Shown here: piece after piece, positions 7,558 through 11,052 of the stretch | Position numbering within the stretch: position 1 is the stretch's first letter | How the letters are laid out: the number at the start of each line of letters is the position of its first letter | Assembly (NCBI GenBank): GCA_900557435.1 | Contig: USSH01000053.1 | Location: 1-11,052, forward strand | Source of the DNA: an uncultured Coprococcus sp. | Lineage (GTDB): Bacteria; Bacillota; Clostridia; Lachnospirales; Lachnospiraceae | DNA length: 11,052 nt | Direction: 5' to 3' | Program-made: the position numbers and the translations under genes | Notes under the pieces: generated by a model | Databases searched by the model: none | Told to the model about the DNA's origin: nothing | The model's input: the letters and a program-made list of their open reading frames with translations, nothing else

Positions 7558-7591
7558 TGAGAAAAATCAGCATATATGACTGATTTTCTCA
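7558..7591 (+). ncRNA. Hairpin in the spacer between tRNA-Asn and tRNA-Cys
   Basis: GAGAAAAATCAG (7559-7570) pairs with CTGATTTTCTC (7580-7590) with one bulged A, around a 9-base loop; T7558-A7591 extends it. No U run follows. It may be an RNA processing structure in the tRNA precursor or an attenuator that lowers tRNA-Cys output. Listed as an RNA element, not an independent gene. Confidence 0.5.
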
Positions 7592-7604
7592 TACAATATA
7601 ATAT

Positions 7605-7675
7605 GGTGCGATAGCCAAGTGGTAAGGCCCCGGTCTGCAACACCGTCATCGCCGGTTCAAATCCGGCTCGCACCT
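7605..7675 (+). tRNA. tRNA-Cys (anticodon GCA)
   Basis: The acceptor GGTGCGA (7605-7611) pairs with TCGCACC (7668-7674), and the discriminator is T7675, the U73 expected for cysteine tRNA. The anticodon GCA is at 7637-7639 in loop CTGCAAC. The T arm GCCGG-TTCAAAT-CCGGC is perfect. Position 27-43 of the anticodon stem is C-U, so only four pairs form there. CCA is not encoded. Confidence 0.96.
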
Positions 7676-7682
7676 CTGATTT

Positions 7683-7721
7683 AAACCTTGTTATCATTTG
7701 ATAGCAAGGTTTTTATTTTTT
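7683..7721 (+). terminator. Terminator of the tRNA cluster
   Basis: AAACCTTGTTATCA (7683-7696) pairs with TGATAGCAAGGTTT (7699-7712), with one T·G pair. TTTTTATTTTTT (7710-7721) provides an excellent U tract. Confidence 0.93.
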
Positions 7722-7812
7722 CACAAGGATGAACCACGTGTGTGGGATGATTTCTTGTGAAGAGAGGAAGCGCACTGATGTGCGCGCAGATCATCAAGCG
7801 GTGCTTGACGAT
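7721..7812. ncRNA. Triple-hairpin GC-rich island (candidate structured RNA or palindromic element)
   Basis: Three hairpins follow one another in a non-coding gap. Hairpin 1 pairs TCACAAG (7721-7727) with CTTGTGA (7754-7760), with an inner CCAC-GTGT-GTGG (7734-7745). Hairpin 2 is GCGCAC-TGAT-GTGCGC (7770-7785), perfect. Hairpin 3 is TCAAGC-GGT-GCTTGA (7794-7808), extended by ATC/GAT across an A·C mismatch. The stretch is visibly richer in G+C than the other spacers here. It lies after the tRNA terminator and before the FHA gene promoter and has no clear promoter of its own. It does not match a riboswitch I know. Alternatives are a dispersed palindromic repeat or the remnant end of a small transposon. 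Confidence 0.45.
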
Positions 7813-7820
7813 ACAAAATC

Positions 7821-7849
7821 TTGAATATGCATTTTCATTTTGGTATACT
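7821..7849 (+). promoter_or_regulatory. Extended -10 promoter of the FHA protein gene
   Basis: TTGAAT (7821-7826) and TATACT (7844-7849) are 17 bases apart, and TG at 7841-7842 gives the extended -10 TGgTATACT. Transcription would start near 7856 with a leader of about 30 bases. GGGAGGT (7876-7882) is a strong ribosome binding site 5 bases before the ATG at 7888. Confidence 0.75.
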
Positions 7850-7887
7850 GTAAAAGTGTTAGTGGCTAATTTTGTGGGAGGTAGGAT

Positions 7888-9372
7888 ATGACTCAGGCAT
7901 TAAAAGAATATAAGAAAATAGAATATAAACTGGATCAGGTGACACCTATTAACAAGTATGAACTCAACGCTTTTAATGTTCCATTTGCTGGAAATACAAG
8001 TATGTGCAGAGAGATATTTGTAAAGGGTGAAAGAAAATTGGAATTTTCGATAGATGGAGATATGAGTTTTCAGCAGATAATGCAGAAACCTATATTCCGC
8101 GATGAGCTTATAGAATATATATTCAGCATAAGCAAGCAGTTGGTGTCAATAATACAGAATGGACTTGTATTTGATAAGGTTGTCTGGGATAGCAACTATA
8201 TGTTCGTAAGGTTGAGTGATTTCAGTGTTCAGCTCTTATATCTTCCTCTTGATACAAGATTTGAACCGAGAAATATTGGAGAATTTATAAAAGCACTATT
8301 GTCTGGATTTGTATTTGCTCATACACCAGCCATAGAATGTGCAAATCAGATAGTTGATTATTTTAACGATCATAGAGAATTTGATGCGTTTCATTTTAAT
8401 GAGTTTGTATCTGAACTCAGGGCATCAAGTCAGCTGCTTGTGATTCAGGGTGAAAAGGGAAGAAGTGAAGTCCTGAAAGAGAATAAAGATGTCAATAGTA
8501 AAGAGATGGCTATCCAGAAGGCAGAAGAGGCAGCAAAGAAAGCTGAGGAGGCCAGAATAAATGCTGAAAATGAAGCTAAGAAGCAGATACAAGAGGCAAA
8601 ATATCAGGCAAATCTTGCTAGACAGGCAGAAGATAATAGGATGAAGGCTGAGGCAGCGAGAGTTGAGGCAGAGATATGGAGACAGAAAGTTGATGCGGAA
8701 GCCAGAGATTATGAAAGAACTGCAGTCCTTGCTGTGCAGGATGGAGAAAATGTACCTGGAGATTCGAGTAGTTTTGATGACATGGAGAAGGCTAGAATCC
8801 AGAAGATGCTTGAGTCAGTTATGAAAGAGCGACAGAGAGCTGAGAAAGCTTCTTCACAGTATGCTGATGAGATAAGGCGTGCCAGAGAGCAGGAAATGCA
8901 TGCGGAAGAAGCCAGAATGCAGGCTGAATTTGCCGCAAGAAAGAATGAAGAGGAAGCTAGAAGACAGGCGGACCTTGCCAGAAGACAGGCAGAAGAGGCA
9001 AAGAGACTCAGTGAACAGACTGATGAAGAGCCGCCTACGACATTGTTTAATAACAGAACTTTAGTCAGTGGTCATACACCTACACTTATGAGAAGAAATA
9101 CCGGTGAGATGGTTCAGATCACCAAACAGGTATTTTGTATAGGTAAGGCTGACCAGGGAGTTGATTATAAAGTTACGGGCAACAAATCTATAAGTAGAAG
9201 ACATGCCTATATAACGAGTATCAATGGAATTAATTATCTCAGGGACAATAATTCAACAAACCATACTTACCTTAATGGAACACAGGTATATAGTAATGTG
9301 GATGTTCCTATACCTGACAACAGTGTGATACGACTTTCAAATGAGGAATTTATATTTAAGACAAACTCATAG
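7888..9372 (+). CDS. FHA-domain protein with N-terminal unknown domain and long coiled coil
   Basis: FHA domains bind phosphothreonine peptides, so this is probably a signalling adaptor. The protein has 494 residues in three parts. Residues 1-185 form a globular domain without signal peptide or membrane helix; its pattern (VVWDSNYMFVRLSDFSVQLLYLPLD, split about 98-122) recalls, from memory, the DUF6382-type domain found before FHA in Clostridia. Residues about 205-378 are an Ala/Glu/Lys/Arg-rich TolA-like coiled coil, broken near 280-300. Residues about 410-494 are the FHA domain, with IGK (418-420), SRRH (S436, R437, H439) and NNSTNHTYLNG (454-464), so the phosphate-binding Ser and Asn are kept; the usual IGR is IGK. 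EEPPTTLF (380-387) lies just before it and resembles the N-terminal phospho-site of GarA. It is probably cytoplasmic. It has its own promoter, and no terminator separates it from the next gene. Confidence 0.88.
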   Translation: MTQALKEYKKIEYKLDQVTPINKYELNAFNVPFAGNTSMCREIFVKGERKLEFSIDGDMSFQQIMQKPIFRDELIEYIFSISKQLVSIIQNGLVFDKVVWDSNYMFVRLSDFSVQLLYLPLDTRFEPRNIGEFIKALLSGFVFAHTPAIECANQIVDYFNDHREFDAFHFNEFVSELRASSQLLVIQGEKGRSEVLKENKDVNSKEMAIQKAEEAAKKAEEARINAENEAKKQIQEAKYQANLARQAEDNRMKAEAARVEAEIWRQKVDAEARDYERTAVLAVQDGENVPGDSSSFDDMEKARIQKMLESVMKERQRAEKASSQYADEIRRAREQEMHAEEARMQAEFAARKNEEEARRQADLARRQAEEAKRLSEQTDEEPPTTLFNNRTLVSGHTPTLMRRNTGEMVQITKQVFCIGKADQGVDYKVTGNKSISRRHAYITSINGINYLRDNNSTNHTYLNGTQVYSNVDVPIPDNSVIRLSNEEFIFKTNS

Positions 9373-9444
9373 TTATGCAGATACAGGGAGTTGTAAGGAA
9401 CATGTGGTCTTTGCTGAGATTATGAGGATATTATGTTAATACAG

Positions 9445-9474
9445 TGCATATATGCATGATTACATATATGCATG
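9445..9474. repeat. Hairpin made of two 12-bp direct repeats before the zinc-ribbon gene
   Basis: CATATATGCATG occurs at 9447-9458 and 9463-9474 (period 16). Because the unit is nearly palindromic, TGCATATATG (9445-9454) also pairs perfectly with CATATATGCA (9463-9472) around an 8-base loop. It lies just upstream of the GGAGGAG ribosome binding site (9481-9487). It could be a regulator site or an RNA structure affecting translation; no U run, so not a terminator. Confidence 0.55.
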
Positions 9475-9480
9475 CTTAAT

Positions 9481-9487
9481 GGAGGAG
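9481..9487 (+). promoter_or_regulatory. Ribosome binding site of the zinc-ribbon/TPR gene
   Basis: GGAGGAG lies 6 bases before ATG 9494 and decides this start over an in-frame ATG at 9452, which sits within the direct repeats and would add 14 residues before the zinc ribbon. Confidence 0.85.
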
Positions 9488-9493
9488 ATATTT

Positions 9494-11044
9494 ATGTATT
9501 GTGATAATTGTGGATGTGAACTGGGAGAGAATATTAAAAAATGTCCTGTATGTGGAAAAGAGTTTCCTATGATAAATCCGGTTCAGGAAGAAGAGGAAGG
9601 AACCACGGTTCTCACATCAACTCAGCAGAAACAAGTCAATCCACAGATGCAGCAGATGCCGGGACAGTCAAACCCACAGATGCAGCAGATGCCGGAACAG
9701 TCAAACCCACAGATGCAGCAGATGCCAGGTACGGGCGCTTCAAAGGTGATTCCGGATGACTCTGATGTGATGATAAGAAAAAAAGGCGAGAAAAAGGGCA
9801 TGAGCAAGGGCACAAAAGCGGCATTGATCGTTATACCTATAGTTGTTGTCATTGCGATCGCTGTTCTTTCTATAATATATGTTCCAAAGTTCAGAAAGTA
9901 TAATGAGGCAGAAGATCTGATGACACAGGGAAAAGTCGAAGAAGCTGTCACGATATACAAGGATCTTGGTAAGTTTAAGGATTCATATAGCAAAGGAAAT
10001 GGAGAAGCTTACTATAGATATGCTGCAGATCTGGAGAAAGAAGGAAGAAATCTTGAGGCTGCAGAATATTATAAAAAATCTGGAAACAGTATGAAGGCAG
10101 CAGAAGATCTGGGAGACTCAGCAAGCGACAAAGCAGATGAAATAACCAGTTCAGACGCATTTGATAAGGCTGACCAGTGTTATTATAATGCCGGAATGGA
10201 TCAGATGAATGCAGCTTCGTATGACTCAGCTATAGATGCATTCAAGAACGCGGGTTCATACAAGGATTCATCTGATAAGGTTATAGAGTGTACATATAAG
10301 AAAGCTCAGTCACTTATAGGTTCAAAGGATTATGATGGAGCCATAGACATTCTCTCAACCATAGAAGATTATAACGATGTCAAAACACTTCTTGCACAGT
10401 GCTACTATAATAAGGGCTCAGAATTTTTAAAGGCAGGCAAATATGATGATGCCTATGACATGTACACAAAGTCTGAGTATGATGATTATAAGACAAGGGC
10501 GAGTGAGTGCGTATATCTCAAGGCCGGTGAATACTATAAGGAAAAAGATTATAAGAATGCACTTAAGAGTTATGAAAAGGTAGATCCTGATTATAAGAAA
10601 TGTGTAGATGAAAAAGATAAGTGTTATATTGCATTAGCCGGACAGGAGTATAAGGATAAGAATTATAAAAATGCAATAGAATATTATGAGAAGGTAAGTA
10701 AGGCAAACGTATCAGATAAGATAGTAAAAGCGAAACTGGCATATATAGGTGCAAATAAAAATGCATCAAATGAGACAACTATGACATATCTAGGACAGCT
10801 GAGATATGCAGGAAATGAAAAGGCCCAGAAAGTGTATTCAGAACTTGTAAAATGGAATATAGAGTCATTTGTAAATAACAGCCAGGATGATATGGAGAAG
10901 AAGTCTAACAGCATAAAGGCAAGTGCAGATTCTGATATATATATACATACCTCATTTGGATTTTCTGGTGATGATTCCATGAAGATAAGTGGATATGTAG
11001 TATACTCGGATGGCAATAAGTCTGACAGGGCAGAAGTGTTGTAG
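9494..11044 (+). CDS. Membrane-anchored zinc-ribbon and TPR-repeat protein
   Basis: The protein has 516 residues; its exact role is unknown. The N-terminal zinc ribbon is MYCDNCG...CPVCG (C3, C6, C17, C20). Then come an acidic patch with EEEEGTTVL (32-40) and a Gln/Met/Pro-rich linker of 11-residue repeats (49-79). A basic stretch (95-108, KKGEKKGMSKGTK) precedes one membrane helix (about 109-130). Residues about 134-405 are TPR-like helical repeats with recurring YKDS/YDGA/YKNA-type motifs. The end (about 480-516) looks like the start of a beta domain. The positive-inside rule puts the zinc ribbon in the cytoplasm and the TPR part outside. The stop is TAG at 11042-11044. It probably shares the transcript of the upstream FHA gene, since no terminator lies in the 121-base gap. 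The Thr-Thr-Val-Leu motif could be a phosphopeptide for an FHA domain. Confidence 0.85.
   Translation: MYCDNCGCELGENIKKCPVCGKEFPMINPVQEEEEGTTVLTSTQQKQVNPQMQQMPGQSNPQMQQMPEQSNPQMQQMPGTGASKVIPDDSDVMIRKKGEKKGMSKGTKAALIVIPIVVVIAIAVLSIIYVPKFRKYNEAEDLMTQGKVEEAVTIYKDLGKFKDSYSKGNGEAYYRYAADLEKEGRNLEAAEYYKKSGNSMKAAEDLGDSASDKADEITSSDAFDKADQCYYNAGMDQMNAASYDSAIDAFKNAGSYKDSSDKVIECTYKKAQSLIGSKDYDGAIDILSTIEDYNDVKTLLAQCYYNKGSEFLKAGKYDDAYDMYTKSEYDDYKTRASECVYLKAGEYYKEKDYKNALKSYEKVDPDYKKCVDEKDKCYIALAGQEYKDKNYKNAIEYYEKVSKANVSDKIVKAKLAYIGANKNASNETTMTYLGQLRYAGNEKAQKVYSELVKWNIESFVNNSQDDMEKKSNSIKASADSDIYIHTSFGFSGDDSMKISGYVVYSDGNKSDRAEVL
9638..9730 (+). repeat. 33-bp in-frame tandem repeat (Gln/Met/Pro linker)
   Basis: Units at 9638-9670, 9671-9703 and a partial one at 9704-9730 differ at only a few bases and encode NPQMQQMPGQS, NPQMQQMPEQS and NPQMQQMPG. 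The near identity at DNA level suggests recent duplication. The segment is a flexible linker between the zinc ribbon and the membrane helix. Confidence 0.9.
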
Positions 11045-11052
11045 TCGTCATA

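Noticed and set aside
7597..7602. Perfect TATAAT just before tRNA-Cys
   Set aside because: Transcription would begin inside the mature tRNA, and no -35 element is in place; the cluster promoter at 7279 explains expression.
7473..7697. Minus-strand reading frame of 74 codons with GFEPAMTVLQTGALPLGY and GLEPTTPRLTAECSTIELS text
   Set aside because: It is the antisense of tRNA-Cys and tRNA-Asn. This text is a well-known false protein produced by translating tRNA genes backwards.
9429..9434. TATTAT as a -10 for the zinc-ribbon gene
   Set aside because: No -35 at 16-18 bases and no TG extension, so I do not call a promoter there.
9541..9759. Plus-strand frame of 72 codons with repeated TDAADAGTVKP
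   Set aside because: It is the 33-bp repeat of the zinc-ribbon gene read in another frame.
1..11052. CRISPR array, insertion sequence, prophage, toxin-antitoxin or defence genes
   Set aside because: No spaced identical repeats, transposase, integrase or nuclease motifs were found by eye; the tandem repeats present are inside genes or short.

Overview
The window is AT-rich, mostly plus-strand bacterial DNA that looks like a Clostridia genome, probably a Lachnospiraceae relative. This is an inference from several things: adjacent gyrB-gyrA, strong AGGAGG-type ribosome binding sites, heavy AGA use for arginine, a two-subunit class I (Fe-S) fumarase, tRNA genes with no encoded CCA, and the FHA and zinc-ribbon/TPR proteins typical of that group. 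No genus can be named from this window alone. The gyrB-gyrA pair is often close to oriC in Firmicutes, so the segment may be origin-proximal. No CRISPR array, insertion sequence, phage gene or integrase was found.

Layout. (1) 1-3650: the 3' half of gyrB and a complete gyrA, the two gyrase subunits, ending in a strong hairpin terminator (3702-3741). (2) 3747-5657: an extended -10 promoter, an unrecognised 97-residue single-pass membrane protein, then the alpha and beta subunits of a class I fumarate hydratase, possibly one transcript. (3) 5658-7264: a leader with several inverted repeats and a short Asp-rich reading frame that overlaps by ATGA the start of a secreted protein with about four fibronectin-III-like domains; a 22-bp-arm terminator follows. 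(4) 7279-7721: a consensus promoter and a tRNA-Ser(GCT), tRNA-Asn(GTT), tRNA-Cys(GCA) cluster closed by a strong terminator. (5) 7721-7812: a GC-richer island with three successive hairpins and no gene. (6) 7821-11044: an extended -10 promoter, an FHA-domain protein with a long Ala/Glu-rich coiled coil, and a membrane-anchored zinc-ribbon/TPR protein.

How the parts may work together: gyrase is housekeeping topology control and the fumarase serves central carbon metabolism. The last two genes look like phosphothreonine signalling or scaffold proteins. The first has a phosphopeptide-binding FHA domain, and both carry a Thr-Thr-[Val/Leu]-hydrophobic motif in an acidic setting, resembling the phosphorylated peptide that GarA-type FHA domains bind. 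I consider this pair, the triple-hairpin island and the acidic leader frame the most unusual parts; none has been tested by a database search.
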